Assembly (NCBI GenBank): GCA_964476705.1
Contig: CAYZBM010000001.1
Coordinates: forward strand, 10,745-74,744
DNA length: 64,000 nt
Direction: 5' to 3'
Source: CAYZBM01 sp964476705
GTDB lineage: Bacteria; Pseudomonadota; Alphaproteobacteria; Rickettsiales; UBA6187
Both the position numbers and the translations under genes were made by a program. How positions within the stretch are numbered: the stretch's first letter is position 1; every line of letters begins with the position of its first letter. Shown piece by piece: positions 26,539 to 36,598 of this stretch. A model generated the notes under the pieces. It was not told where the DNA came from. It did no database searches and was given only the letters and a program-made list of their open reading frames with translations.

Positions 26539-27927
26539 ATGTATGGGATTATATTAGCTGGAGGATCAGGTAGTAGACTTTGGCCACTTAGCAGGGAGCT
26601 TTATCCCAAGCAATTAATAAAATTAGATGGAGATGAAAGCCCGCTACAATCAACTTTCAAAAGACTAGCTAACTTAATAGATGCTAATAATATAATTTCA
26701 GTTACTAACATAAAACACTCTTGCGATGTAAAACTGCAACTAAGCCAGATTCATCCCTCTTGCCTGATATTATCTGAACCAACCGGAAAAAATACAGCTC
26801 CGGCTATAGCCTGTTCTTTGCAATTTATTAAACAAATCTCAACTAATGACGAAATTGTAATAATCGTACCATCAGACCATGTTATCAAAGATATTGAAGC
26901 CTTTAATCAAGCTGTCTTATCTGCACAAACAATAGCAAAAGAAGGATATATAGTAACATTAGGTATTAAACCTACTTATGCAGAAACAGGCTATGGATAC
27001 ATAAAATCTGGAGAAAAATTTAAAGATGGATTCAAGGTAGAACAATTTGTTGAGAAACCTAATATTCAAACTGCCCAAAAATACTTAGATTCTGGAGATT
27101 TCTATTGGAATGCAGGAATTTTTATAGCTAAAATATCCACTCTTTTAGAAGAATTTGAGACTTACTCTCCTGACATTTACCAACATTTAAATAAACTAGA
27201 CTTGTCCTATAATAAAAATATTTCAGAAGATATTTATAGTAACATGCCTTCAATATCATTAGATTATGCAATTATAGAAAAGTCTAAAAAACTTACCCTT
27301 GTTGAACTAAAGTCTTGCTGGAACGATCTTGGCTCTTGGGAATCTTTATATAATGTAAGAGAAAAGAATAAAGATGGTAATGTAGTATATGGTAATATAA
27401 TTACCAATGATGTTAAAGACTCTTTTCTTTATAGCACAAAAAAACTAGTTGCTGTTTCTGGGTTAGAAGACATAGTTATAGTTGAAACAGAAGATGCAAT
27501 TATGGCTTGTAAAAAAAGTTCTTCTCAAGATGTAAAAAAAATCTACGATGAACTTAAATTACGAAAAGATAGTAGCCATCAGATCCATAAAACTGTATTT
27601 CGTCCATGGGGATATTACACTAACCTTACAGAAGGAGAAGGATATATAACTAAACTAATCAATGTTTCGCCTCAGCAAAAACTTTCTATCCAATCACATA
27701 ACTATCGTTCAGAGCAATGGACTATACTTGAAGGTAATGCTTTAGTAATATTAGATGATAAAGAATTCAACCTAACTGCTGGACAAACAATTGATATACC
27801 AACAAAAAGCAAGCACTCTTTGCAGAATCCTTACGATAAAGACCTTAAGATAATAGAAATACAAAGAGGCGAGCATATATCTGAAGATGATATAATTAGA
27901 TATTCAGATATTTATGGTAGAATATAA
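26539..27927 (+). CDS. manC: Mannose-1-phosphate guanylyltransferase / mannose-6-phosphate isomerase
   Basis: Bifunctional, 462-residue enzyme of the ManC/AlgA type. The N-terminal nucleotidyltransferase has GGSGSRLWPLSRELYPKQ (nucleotide loop) and the FVEKP motif. The C-terminal cupin isomerase domain (after about residue 350) has RPWGYY, KLSIQSHNYRSEQW with metal-binding residues, and EIQRGEHISEDDIIR. It makes GDP-mannose, the precursor for Gmd and Fcl, so the locus holds the complete route from mannose phosphate to GDP-fucose. Confidence 0.95.
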   Translation: MYGIILAGGSGSRLWPLSRELYPKQLIKLDGDESPLQSTFKRLANLIDANNIISVTNIKHSCDVKLQLSQIHPSCLILSEPTGKNTAPAIACSLQFIKQISTNDEIVIIVPSDHVIKDIEAFNQAVLSAQTIAKEGYIVTLGIKPTYAETGYGYIKSGEKFKDGFKVEQFVEKPNIQTAQKYLDSGDFYWNAGIFIAKISTLLEEFETYSPDIYQHLNKLDLSYNKNISEDIYSNMPSISLDYAIIEKSKKLTLVELKSCWNDLGSWESLYNVREKNKDGNVVYGNIITNDVKDSFLYSTKKLVAVSGLEDIVIVETEDAIMACKKSSSQDVKKIYDELKLRKDSSHQIHKTVFRPWGYYTNLTEGEGYITKLINVSPQQKLSIQSHNYRSEQWTILEGNALVILDDKEFNLTAGQTIDIPTKSKHSLQNPYDKDLKIIEIQRGEHISEDDIIRYSDIYGRI

Positions 27928-27938
27928 GCATAAATCTA

Positions 27939-29714
27939 CTAATTCTCAAAATTAACCGCATATAAGCTACTATACAGACCAGCTTTATCTATTAATTCTT
28001 TATGAGTACCCTGCTCTACTATTTTACCAGCTGACACCACGCAAATTTTATCAGAGTGGATAATAGTTGATAATCTATGGGCAATCACCAATGAGGTTCT
28101 ATTTTTCATTAAATTTTCTAGACCTTTTTGGATATATTTTTCGGATATGGGATCTAAGGCTGATGTTGCTTCATCTAAGAGTAAAATTGGAGTATTTTTA
28201 AGCAAAGCCCGAGCTATAGAAATTCTTTGTTTTTGTCCACCCGAAAGCATAATTCCATTTTGACCAATTTTAGTTTGGTAGCCATTGACTGCTTGCTCGA
28301 TAAACTCATGCGCTTGTGCCATTTCTGCGGCTTTTATTACTTCAGCTTCTGTAGCATCACGTCTTGAGTACCTAATATTTTCATAAAAACTATCATCAAA
28401 TAATTGTACATCTTGGCCAACATAAGAAATAGCATCACGTAAAGAACTAATTTTTATATCTTTAATATTATGCCCATCAACTAATATTTCTCCTGAATTG
28501 GGATCATAAAAACGTAAGATCAAAGACATAATAGTAGATTTACCCCCACCTGAATGGCCAACTAAGGCAACAGTTTGCCCAGCTTTTATTTTTAAATTAA
28601 TTCCATTTAGCGCCGACCTTTCAGTGATATAAGAAAAATTTATATTCTTAAATTCAATATGACCTTTAATATTTTTTAATTCTATAGCATTATCTTTATC
28701 TTTTATAATTGGCTCTTCATCTAATATATTAAATACTCTTCCAGCTGCAACCAATCCTAGTTGCACACTCATATTCATTGAAGACATTGATTTCATTGGC
28801 TTATATGCCATCATCAGTGAGGTAAAAAACGAAAAGAATTCTCCTGGAGTTGCTTCACCACTTAATACTTGATTGCCTCCATAATAAAGTACGGCAGCCA
28901 CGCCTATTCCGGTAACTGATTCGATAAATATACCAGGAACTCCTAAATATCTAGAAATCTTATAGCCTAACTGAGCAAACATTTTTAATAATTCTTTAAA
29001 CTTACTGATCTCATATTGCTCTGCACTATAGGCTTTAACTATTCTTGCTGATTTAAAAGTGTCATCAATTTTAGCTATATAATCCCCTAAATTCTGCTGA
29101 TTAGTAGTCATTAATTTTTTTATCCTTTTTAAAGTAAAGTACATTGGATAAATAATTAACGGTAAACCAAACAAAGCCATTAAAGACAATTTATAGTTCA
29201 TATAAAACATCACCCCTACAAGTCCTAAGGTGGTGAAGAAATTTCTAAATGTTCCCGATAAAATCAAATTTATAGTATTAACCGTTGCCATAAGGTCATT
29301 GGTCATATTCGATATCATCATTCCAGTAGACTTATTATTATAAGTCGCGATATCAGCATGGATAAATTTAGTAAACATTTTTAGTCTTAAATCATTAGTC
29401 ACTTTTATATTTAGCCAAGATAAAACTAAACCTTGATAATATGATAATATCCCCTTTACAATTGCAACTACCGCAACCAATATCGGTATGCTATATAACA
29501 TGTTTTTATCAGTGACATTAAATAAGGTACTATCTAAAGCTGGCTGCACCAAAAAGGCCTGGTACGCAGTAGTTGATGATACCAAAAGCATTAAACCAAT
29601 ACTTAAGGCAATTAAAAAATAATAAGGAAAGATATTTTCCTTAAGCAACCTCAAGAATACGTAACGTGATGATAAATATTTATCTTCTGTTTTTAGATCT
29701 TTTTTAAAAAACAT
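27939..29714 (-). CDS. MsbA-like ABC exporter (fused permease/ATPase)
   Basis: A 591-residue half-transporter with an N-terminal six-helix membrane domain (about residues 20-315) and a C-terminal ATPase: Walker A GHSGGGKST, signature LSGGQKQRISIARAL, Walker B ILLLDEATSALD, and the H-loop IAHRLST. This family flips lipid A-core or lipid-linked glycans across the inner membrane. Placement inside the glycan locus suggests that its cargo is lipid A or a lipid-linked oligosaccharide. It is convergent with manC, only 11 bases apart. Confidence 0.9.
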   Translation of the reverse strand: MFFKKDLKTEDKYLSSRYVFLRLLKENIFPYYFLIALSIGLMLLVSSTTAYQAFLVQPALDSTLFNVTDKNMLYSIPILVAVVAIVKGILSYYQGLVLSWLNIKVTNDLRLKMFTKFIHADIATYNNKSTGMMISNMTNDLMATVNTINLILSGTFRNFFTTLGLVGVMFYMNYKLSLMALFGLPLIIYPMYFTLKRIKKLMTTNQQNLGDYIAKIDDTFKSARIVKAYSAEQYEISKFKELLKMFAQLGYKISRYLGVPGIFIESVTGIGVAAVLYYGGNQVLSGEATPGEFFSFFTSLMMAYKPMKSMSSMNMSVQLGLVAAGRVFNILDEEPIIKDKDNAIELKNIKGHIEFKNINFSYITERSALNGINLKIKAGQTVALVGHSGGGKSTIMSLILRFYDPNSGEILVDGHNIKDIKISSLRDAISYVGQDVQLFDDSFYENIRYSRRDATEAEVIKAAEMAQAHEFIEQAVNGYQTKIGQNGIMLSGGQKQRISIARALLKNTPILLLDEATSALDPISEKYIQKGLENLMKNRTSLVIAHRLSTIIHSDKICVVSAGKIVEQGTHKELIDKAGLYSSLYAVNFEN

Positions 29715-29817
29715 TTAATATACTTGAAGTTTTTGAGTTAATTTACATATATTTATCCCCTTACTTCTACTATATACTACAATCTTTTGCAACATATCTA
29801 TAAGTAATAGAGGTCAA

Positions 29818-30885
29818 ATGAATATTCTAAATATTCTCCATGTCCCAGGAAAAGCTGGAACCGAGCACGCGTTTGTCTCCATGTCACTTGCTATAAAAAA
29901 TAACGGCCATAATATCACCTGCATGATTCCTAAGAACTCTTTGAGTAAAAAGCAAATAATTGCTCATAATCTACCAATTATTGAAAATAATAAGACATAT
30001 AAAAATTTTGGTAAATTTGACTTAATCTTTATAAGCACTCTAAGAAAAATAATAAAAAACAATAAAATAGACGCAGTTATTAGTAATAATGGCCGAATTA
30101 CTGAAATTGCTAAAAAGGCCACAAAAAAATTATGTCCATTAATTTCAATAAATCATGGAACTAATATAAAAAAAACAGCTTTAGCTGATTTTGCTATAGT
30201 GATAAATAATACACAATATGGGGAAATTATATCTGCCGGATTTAATAAAGATAGAGCCTATATTATTCCCAATTCAATTCCACTTAACACTAATATTAAT
30301 TTAAAGCCTGAAAATAACCAACCTAAATCAATTTTAACCATTGGCTTTTTGGGCAGGCTATCTCAAGAGAAAGGTCCAGATATATTAATTAAAGCTGCTA
30401 ATTTACTCCATAAACAAAATATTAAATTTAAAGTTAATATTGCAGGCGATGGCAATATGCTAAATGAACTTAAAACTTTAGTAGAACAATTTGAATTAAC
30501 TGAAATAATTAACTTTGTTGGCTGGGTAGAAAATAAAGAAAAGTTCTTTAAAGATATAGATATATTCTGCCTGCCCTCAAGACAAGAAGCATTCGGTATT
30601 GTCCTTTTGGAAGCTATGGAGCATATGATTCCGATAGTAGCAAGTGACTGTGATGGCCCTAAAGATATTTTTGAAGATAATTATGAGGCTTTAATCTGCA
30701 AAAAAGATGACGTGCAAGATTTAAGTGACAAGCTAATAACATTAATAAATAACACTGAGCTAAGAGAAAAACTAAGAACTAATGCTAAAGATAAATTAAT
30801 AAAAAATTATACAGAGCAAATAGTTAGCAAAAAACTTGAAGACATGCTGCAAAAGGTTTTATATCTCTCCCAGCGCCTTATGTAA
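29818..30885 (+). CDS. Glycosyltransferase family 4
   Basis: A 355-residue GT-B transferase. The N-terminal acceptor domain begins MNILNILHVPGKAGTEHAF. The donor domain shows IGFLGRLSQEKGPDILIKA, VNIAGDGNMLNEL, INFVGWVENKEKFF, and the catalytic E-x7-E in RQEAFGIVLLEAMEH. It probably adds a sugar to the lipid A core or the glycan built in this locus. Its 3' end overlaps the convergent tolC-like gene by 27 bases. Confidence 0.92.
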   Translation: MNILNILHVPGKAGTEHAFVSMSLAIKNNGHNITCMIPKNSLSKKQIIAHNLPIIENNKTYKNFGKFDLIFISTLRKIIKNNKIDAVISNNGRITEIAKKATKKLCPLISINHGTNIKKTALADFAIVINNTQYGEIISAGFNKDRAYIIPNSIPLNTNINLKPENNQPKSILTIGFLGRLSQEKGPDILIKAANLLHKQNIKFKVNIAGDGNMLNELKTLVEQFELTEIINFVGWVENKEKFFKDIDIFCLPSRQEAFGIVLLEAMEHMIPIVASDCDGPKDIFEDNYEALICKKDDVQDLSDKLITLINNTELREKLRTNAKDKLIKNYTEQIVSKKLEDMLQKVLYLSQRLM

Positions 30886-32226
30886 TAGTATATAATGATT
30901 AGCTACATCAGCTTGCCTATTATATAATGTAATTTTATTTTGCGCTAAATCAATTTCATTAGTCATTACTAAAGTTATATCATCAAGACCATTTCTATAA
31001 CGCAAACTCGCAAGCTTAAGTTTATTTTCCATATATTTATTTTCACTTAAACTTTTATTGAGTACATTAATACTAGTTAAATAATCAGACAGAGCAACAT
31101 GTGTTTCTTCAAATCCTTGTAAAATAGCATTCTTATAAGCAAGCATAACTTGCTCTTTTCTAAAACCTGCAGCTTTAACTGCTGCATGTAATTTACCAAA
31201 ATTAAATATCGGGGCTGAGATACTTGAAGAGATTGACCAAATTGGGTTTTGTGGCGCAAAAGGAACTGAGCTTGGTAAGTCTTGCGCACCAAAAAAACTA
31301 CCTAGTGAAATTTGTGGCCAGAGATTTGCTTCATATTTTTTAAGCTCAGCTCCTGATTTATTTAGCTCTGCTTCAGCTTGCATAACTTCAGCCCGTTTTT
31401 TTATACTGACTATTGAGATATTTTTAATTACACTAGGGTTAGTAGGCAAATTTAATTTATTATTAGCTTTTATATCAGCAAATATTTTCTTTATATCTTT
31501 AGGATATTGTCCTAATAACTTAGTAATTTTATATTCTATTTTTTTTATTTCTTGTTTTGTTAAGCTACTCTCAGCTAAAGCTTGCTTATATTTAGCTTTA
31601 GTATTTTCTAACTCTAAACTATTTGCCAAACCTGATTCCGTTCGCATCTCTAATAAAACAACTATTTGATTATAATTATCCGCTATTTTTTCTTGTTCTT
31701 TTAATATTTGCTCAAACTTATTATAGTTAACTAATAATGTTAGCACTTGAGTTAATATATAACTCCTAACTTGCTTTAAGCTTGCAACATTATATTGATT
31801 AACGGATCTTGCCGCTGATATATCCGCTCTCTTTGCACCAAAAATATCTAGGTCTAAATTAGCGTTAAGCCCTGCTTTATTAACATTTCCAGGCTTTACT
31901 AAACCAAATTGGTTATTTCCACGAGTTGTGCTAGCTAGTCCTGAAATATCTGGATATAAACTAGCTTTACTAAAATTCACCAAACTTTCAGATTCATTAA
32001 TTCTTTTTTTAGCTATTTTTATATCTATATTATTATCTAACAAGTCTCTAACTATATTATCAAATTCTCTACTTCCAAAGATCATTGCTATATATTTATT
32101 ATAATAATCTATAGTAGATTTATCTTGATTCAGTATAATTTTAGTATCTTCTTTTTGTATAGCAGAACTGCAATTTATAAGAGTAAAAATACTTAATACA
32201 CTTAAGATTTTTTGTATATTATTCAT
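30859..32226 (-). CDS. TolC/NodT-type outer-membrane efflux lipoprotein
   Basis: A 455-residue outer membrane factor with a lipoprotein signal (FTLINC lipobox near residue 19). It has long alpha-helical repeats and the two beta-barrel regions typical of the OMF family, including NLDLDIFGAKRADISAARS and ISAPIFNFGKLHAAVKAA. It is the last gene of the devC-devA-devB operon (4-base ATGA overlap with the adaptor) and should provide the exit duct for that exporter. Confidence 0.9.
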   Translation of the reverse strand: MNNIQKILSVLSIFTLINCSSAIQKEDTKIILNQDKSTIDYYNKYIAMIFGSREFDNIVRDLLDNNIDIKIAKKRINESESLVNFSKASLYPDISGLASTTRGNNQFGLVKPGNVNKAGLNANLDLDIFGAKRADISAARSVNQYNVASLKQVRSYILTQVLTLLVNYNKFEQILKEQEKIADNYNQIVVLLEMRTESGLANSLELENTKAKYKQALAESSLTKQEIKKIEYKITKLLGQYPKDIKKIFADIKANNKLNLPTNPSVIKNISIVSIKKRAEVMQAEAELNKSGAELKKYEANLWPQISLGSFFGAQDLPSSVPFAPQNPIWSISSSISAPIFNFGKLHAAVKAAGFRKEQVMLAYKNAILQGFEETHVALSDYLTSINVLNKSLSENKYMENKLKLASLRYRNGLDDITLVMTNEIDLAQNKITLYNRQADVANHYILLHKALGEI

Positions 32227-33146
32227 TTTATTATACCCAAATCTTTATTTTGTATAAACACATCCATTTCTTGCCCAACAAAAATATCTTCTGTGGCTTC
32301 TGGTAAAGAATAAATAATTTTAAGAACTCTAGTATCAACTCTTTGTCCAGCAGTAATTAAATTCTCTTTTGGTGATACAAAAGGTTCAAACCGGACAAAT
32401 TTTAAATCTATTGGTTTTTTACTATTTCCTCTAATATAGGCCGTAGCCTTCATATCAGCTTTAATCTTTGTCGAAAATTCTTGATCAAATTCAACCCTAA
32501 CATTAAGTATCGATGTATCACCCATAATAATTAAAGGATTTAAATTCTGAGCAACGGATGCATATTCACCAGGCCTGATATTTACTTTTAATATTTCACC
32601 ATCAATCGGCGCATAGGTCGTAAGCCTTTCTTTATTAGTTTGTAGAGAATGTAATTTAGCCTTAGCTTGATTCACCCTAATTTTGCTTAATTCTTTATTA
32701 TATTTACGACTATCAAACTCATCTTTAGATATTGCCTTACTATCTTTTAAATTAGCAACGGATGCAAATTTACTTGACGCATCTTGCTCATTTATTTTAG
32801 CTAAAGATAAATCTTCTTTTGCAATTTCTATATCGGCATCTATAGCTCTCATATCTAAAGAAAAAATTTTATCACCTTTTTTAACTTTATCGCCAACCTT
32901 AATATAAATTTCACGAACTATTCCTGGCAATTCTGTACTTAAAGAAATAACTTCGCTTTGGGGCTCAACCACACCAATTCCTGCAAAAGCACTGTCATAT
33001 ACCGACTCTACAGGCTGTACTGTCTTTTCAATTTTAGGGCTTTCTGGCCGACTAAAAACTAAAATTAAGGCAAAAATAAGACCGAAAAATCCAATAACCG
33101 GTAATTTAAACCCATTAGTTTTTTTTATTAAATCTCTAACAGTCAT
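32223..33146 (-). CDS. devB: HlyD-family periplasmic adaptor (DevB-like)
   Basis: A 307-residue membrane fusion protein with one N-terminal transmembrane helix (about 15-32), then biotinyl-lipoyl halves (IVREIYIKVGDKVKKGDKIF; TYAPIDGEILKVNIRPGEYA, shown in full for length only up to 20 each), an alpha-hairpin between them, and a beta-barrel domain. It links the inner-membrane DevCA transporter to the TolC-like protein. The operon order devC-devA-devB-OMF matches the cyanobacterial-type DevBCA exporters of glycolipids or similar amphiphiles. Confidence 0.88.
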   Translation of the reverse strand: MTVRDLIKKTNGFKLPVIGFFGLIFALILVFSRPESPKIEKTVQPVESVYDSAFAGIGVVEPQSEVISLSTELPGIVREIYIKVGDKVKKGDKIFSLDMRAIDADIEIAKEDLSLAKINEQDASSKFASVANLKDSKAISKDEFDSRKYNKELSKIRVNQAKAKLHSLQTNKERLTTYAPIDGEILKVNIRPGEYASVAQNLNPLIIMGDTSILNVRVEFDQEFSTKIKADMKATAYIRGNSKKPIDLKFVRFEPFVSPKENLITAGQRVDTRVLKIIYSLPEATEDIFVGQEMDVFIQNKDLGIIK

Positions 33147-33169
33147 AATTTTTTATCCTTTATTTTAGA

Positions 33170-33883
33170 TTAGGAATCTGTGTCATGTATATACTGACTA
33201 GGAAGAAAATCTCCATATATAGCACCATCGCGCATTTCAATAATTCTATCTGCAAATTTATAAATCCGGTTATCATGGGTAACCACAAGTACTGCACGAT
33301 TACTATCATTAGCTATCTTTCGCATAATCTCCATTACTTCATGTCCTGTTTTTGCATCTAATGCCGCAGTTGGTTCATCGCAAACTATTAAAAATGGATT
33401 ATGCACCAAAGCCCTAGCTATAGCCACTCTTTGTTGCTGACCACCAGATAATTGACGGGGACATTTATCAGCTTGGTCTAGCATGGAAATCTTTGCTAAA
33501 ACATCTTTAGCCTTAGCTAACGCATCTTTATATTCAACTTCAGCTGCAAATAAGGGCATAGCCGCATTTTCAGCGGCAGTAAGTGCTGGTAGTAGATTAT
33601 ATTGCTGAAAAATAAAGCCAATATTTTTTCGTCTAAATAACACCTTATCATGATCACTTAATGAATTTAAATCAATCCCCATCACATTAATATTACCATT
33701 AGTTACCGACAATATTCCTGAGATCATTGATATTAAAGTAGTCTTACCGCAACCAGAAGGACCAACTAACATAGTTAGCTCACCTTTTTTAAGTTCAAGA
33801 TTTATATCATGAATAATTCGGACATAATTCTCTCCAATCAAAAAATCTTTATCTACATGTTCTAACTTAACTGCTACTGACAT
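33170..33883 (-). CDS. devA: ABC transporter ATP-binding protein (DevA/MacB-like)
   Basis: A 237-residue ATPase of the type I ABC exporter/LolD group. Walker A is GPSGCGKTT, the Q-loop sits in FIFQQYNLLPALTAAEN, the signature is LSGGQQQRVAIARAL, and Walker B is LIVCDEPTAALD. The H-loop is VVTHDNRI. It powers the DevC permease encoded 12 bases upstream and belongs to a four-gene minus-strand operon with the adaptor and outer membrane channel. Confidence 0.93.
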   Translation of the reverse strand: MSVAVKLEHVDKDFLIGENYVRIIHDINLELKKGELTMLVGPSGCGKTTLISMISGILSVTNGNINVMGIDLNSLSDHDKVLFRRKNIGFIFQQYNLLPALTAAENAAMPLFAAEVEYKDALAKAKDVLAKISMLDQADKCPRQLSGGQQQRVAIARALVHNPFLIVCDEPTAALDAKTGHEVMEIMRKIANDSNRAVLVVTHDNRIYKFADRIIEMRDGAIYGDFLPSQYIHDTDS

Positions 33884-33895
33884 TGATAATTCCTT

Positions 33896-35035
33896 CTATC
33901 CTCTAAAAACTATAGCTGGATCAAGTGTAAATACTTTACGCAAACTAAACACTATCGATCCTAGAATAATAAAAGTAATAATGACTGCTGAGCCACACAT
34001 TACTTGCCAATGTAAGACAAAACCTTTAAGAGCCGGAGCATCTTTAGTTAAATAGAAAAATAAAGCAGTAATTCCAATACCTAAACCATAACCAATACTT
34101 CCAACGATACCAGCTTGGGTTAATACTATTTTAAATAATTGATAATTAGTAACACCAATTGCTTTCATTGCCGCAAATTGTTTAAGATTTTCAATAACAA
34201 AAATATAAAATGTTTGTGCAGTAATTGCACCCCCAATTAAAATTCCCAAAAATACCGTAATTCCAAAATTTATCGGAATTCCAGTACGTTCTAAATAATA
34301 GTTAATACTTCGCCAAGTAAAATCATCTTTAGTTAACGCTTGCAAACCAGTTTCTTTATTGATCTTCTTCACTAATTCTTCAACAGATACACCATCCTTG
34401 GCTTTTACTAATACAAAAGACATTTTATTTCTCTGTGGTGGTGTTACCTCTAATATTGTTGAATATGTCATAAATACAGTAGGGAAAGTCATAAAAGTTG
34501 GGTTTGCATCGCAAATACTATTTATCACTAAACGATGATCATTAAGTTCAACTTCTTTTCCTACTTTAAGTTCTTGCTTAGGCCACATAAAAAAATAACC
34601 ATTTTTATCCATCATGGCAGATAGTGGAAATTTAACCGAATCTTGGGTTCCTTTAACCATTTTTGGACAGATACCTATTAAACTAGTATCATCTACTCCC
34701 AGTAATTGCACCTGTTGAGTAAGGCCATCTTTCATCCTGATAGTTGCAAGTCCCTTATAAAATGGTACCGCCCATTTAACCCCAGCTACACTTCTAACGT
34801 TAGTAAGTTCTACATCACGTAACGGTTCAACTTCCTCAATATAACGAACCCGAGTATCCATAACCCAGATATCAGCTTCAGAAACATCCCGAATTACCCC
34901 AGCAGTCCTTGCCATTAAGCCAATAAATATAGAAACTTGTTGCGACATTAGCAAAGTTGCAAAGGCTACGCCAAAAACCAAACCTAAATATTTAGCTTTA
35001 TCACCTAATAAAATTTTCACACTAATATTGCGCAT
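33896..35035 (-). CDS. devC: ABC transporter permease (DevC/FtsX-MacB fold)
   Basis: A 379-residue membrane protein with one N-terminal helix (about 17-40), a periplasmic MacB-like domain (about 45-250), and three C-terminal helices (about 255-375). This is the MacB/FtsX topology of type VII ABC transporters. It is the first gene of the exporter operon. The family pumps periplasmic substrates through the adaptor and TolC rather than across the inner membrane. The substrate is unknown here; a surface glycolipid is plausible from context. Confidence 0.9.
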   Translation of the reverse strand: MRNISVKILLGDKAKYLGLVFGVAFATLLMSQQVSIFIGLMARTAGVIRDVSEADIWVMDTRVRYIEEVEPLRDVELTNVRSVAGVKWAVPFYKGLATIRMKDGLTQQVQLLGVDDTSLIGICPKMVKGTQDSVKFPLSAMMDKNGYFFMWPKQELKVGKEVELNDHRLVINSICDANPTFMTFPTVFMTYSTILEVTPPQRNKMSFVLVKAKDGVSVEELVKKINKETGLQALTKDDFTWRSINYYLERTGIPINFGITVFLGILIGGAITAQTFYIFVIENLKQFAAMKAIGVTNYQLFKIVLTQAGIVGSIGYGLGIGITALFFYLTKDAPALKGFVLHWQVMCGSAVIITFIILGSIVFSLRKVFTLDPAIVFRG

Positions 35036-35064
35036 AACTTAAATATGTACTAGACTTAACTCAT

Positions 35065-35379
35065 ATGAAAGAAAAACACAATATAGCAGCAAATATCGTC
35101 TTAGGAAGAAGAATAAAAGCAACCAGGCTTCTCTTAGGGCTATCACATATGGATTTAGGTAGAAAAATCAACAAAACCGGCAATCAAATTAGTAAATATG
35201 AAGCCGGAGATTTGGTCCCTATCGATATCTTAGAAAAAATCGGGGAAGCTTTGAATTTTCCCATTCAGAAAAAAATCATCCGTCGGATTGTTTTTGCCCG
35301 TAAACTTGAAATTGAAGAAGGCGTGGATACTCAAGATACTCTTAGTGAATATTATGAAAACTTGTTTACCGACGAGTAG
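35065..35379 (+). CDS. XRE-family helix-turn-helix regulator
   Basis: A 104-residue DNA-binding protein with a Cro/C1-type HTH in residues about 12-67 (RRIKATRLLLGLSHMDLGRK, then QISKYEAGDLVP). The C-terminal tail is acidic and has no recognised domain. It lies between the exporter operon (divergent, 29 bases away) and cca (convergent, 14-base overlap). It could control the exporter promoter, but no operator can be identified by eye. Confidence 0.85.
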   Translation: MKEKHNIAANIVLGRRIKATRLLLGLSHMDLGRKINKTGNQISKYEAGDLVPIDILEKIGEALNFPIQKKIIRRIVFARKLEIEEGVDTQDTLSEYYENLFTDE

Positions 35380-36586
35380 ATGCCAATTTTAAAAGCTCCT
35401 GCTTACTGATCTGATAATCATTTTCTTCCCAGAGATGTTCGAGATTTTTTAAGATATCCCCCATTTCCTTGCCGGATTTAAAACCAATTTTTTGCAAATC
35501 AATCCCCGAGAGCGGAAATTTTCTTTCCACAAACTTATCCACATAAGAGATTAAATTTAAAAAATCTGTAGCTAAAGCTTTATTTTCAACAGTTTCTTTA
35601 ACCCAATGAATTATAGTAAAAATTTTATAAGTATCTTTTCCTAAATTCCGAATACCATAATTATGTTCTTTATATTTATTAACCGCTGGAAAATCTCCAG
35701 AATTAATATTTAATAAAAAATCTGTATCTTTATTTGATAATTTCCAAGATTTTTTTAAATCTAATATTGCTTGTTTATTATCAATACCCGCAAATAATTT
35801 TATTCTTAAGAGACTTAAAACTGGTAAAGAATATTTATTCTCAAACTCAATTAATCCTCTTAAGTAGCTAAAATTACACTCAAAATTACTAAAGACTATA
35901 TCTTTTAAATTAGCATTTAACATTTCAGTAAGGGCAATAAGCGGATTTTTGGCCGCAAATAATTTTAACATTTCTTTTTGAATTCTCTCGCCGGATAAAG
36001 ATTTTATTTTATCTGCATATAAAGTACAGGCGGCTAAAGAATTTTGATCAATCTCACCTTTACCATAATAAGCATAAAATCTAAAAAATCTTAAAATCCT
36101 TAAAAAATCTTCTTCACAACGATCTTTTGCATTGCCAATAAATTTAACTACTCCATTTTGTAAATCAGCAATGCCATTATGATAATCATAAACTTTACCA
36201 TTAATATCTGCCGATAAAGCATTGATTGTAAAATCTCGCCTTGCAGCATCTTCTGCATAATCATTGGTAAAAGCAACATCAGCATGACGCCCATCACAAG
36301 CTACGTCATGTCGTAATGTTGTGATCTCATAATTTCGTCCAGCTATAACTGCAGTAACCGTGCCAAATTTTAAGCCTGTGGGAACTACTTTGATATTATG
36401 AGAATTAAGTTTTTCGATAACTTTATCGGGAGTAAGCGGAGTTGCCAGATCAATATCTGAATTTTCTATTCCTAAAATAGCATCACGAACACAACCACCT
36501 ACAAGTCTAACATCCCCTAGACAATCAGCGATTCTTTTTATCTCTTTCAAAGAGATAATCGGATGATTTGATAAATCTACAAGCAA
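35366..36586 (-). CDS. cca: CCA tRNA nucleotidyltransferase
   Basis: Adds or repairs the 3' CCA end of tRNAs without a template. The 406-residue class II enzyme has the nucleotidyltransferase motif VGGCVRDAILGIENSDIDLA (GG followed by DxD), RRDFTINALS and the ERIQKEMLKLF segment. The C-terminal part is helical, as in the family. It lies immediately upstream of metF on the same strand with a 12-base gap from that gene's stop, so the two may be co-transcribed. Confidence 0.93.
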   Translation of the reverse strand: MLVDLSNHPIISLKEIKRIADCLGDVRLVGGCVRDAILGIENSDIDLATPLTPDKVIEKLNSHNIKVVPTGLKFGTVTAVIAGRNYEITTLRHDVACDGRHADVAFTNDYAEDAARRDFTINALSADINGKVYDYHNGIADLQNGVVKFIGNAKDRCEEDFLRILRFFRFYAYYGKGEIDQNSLAACTLYADKIKSLSGERIQKEMLKLFAAKNPLIALTEMLNANLKDIVFSNFECNFSYLRGLIEFENKYSLPVLSLLRIKLFAGIDNKQAILDLKKSWKLSNKDTDFLLNINSGDFPAVNKYKEHNYGIRNLGKDTYKIFTIIHWVKETVENKALATDFLNLISYVDKFVERKFPLSGIDLQKIGFKSGKEMGDILKNLEHLWEENDYQISKQELLKLASTRR

Positions 36587-36598
36587 AAATTTATCTCC

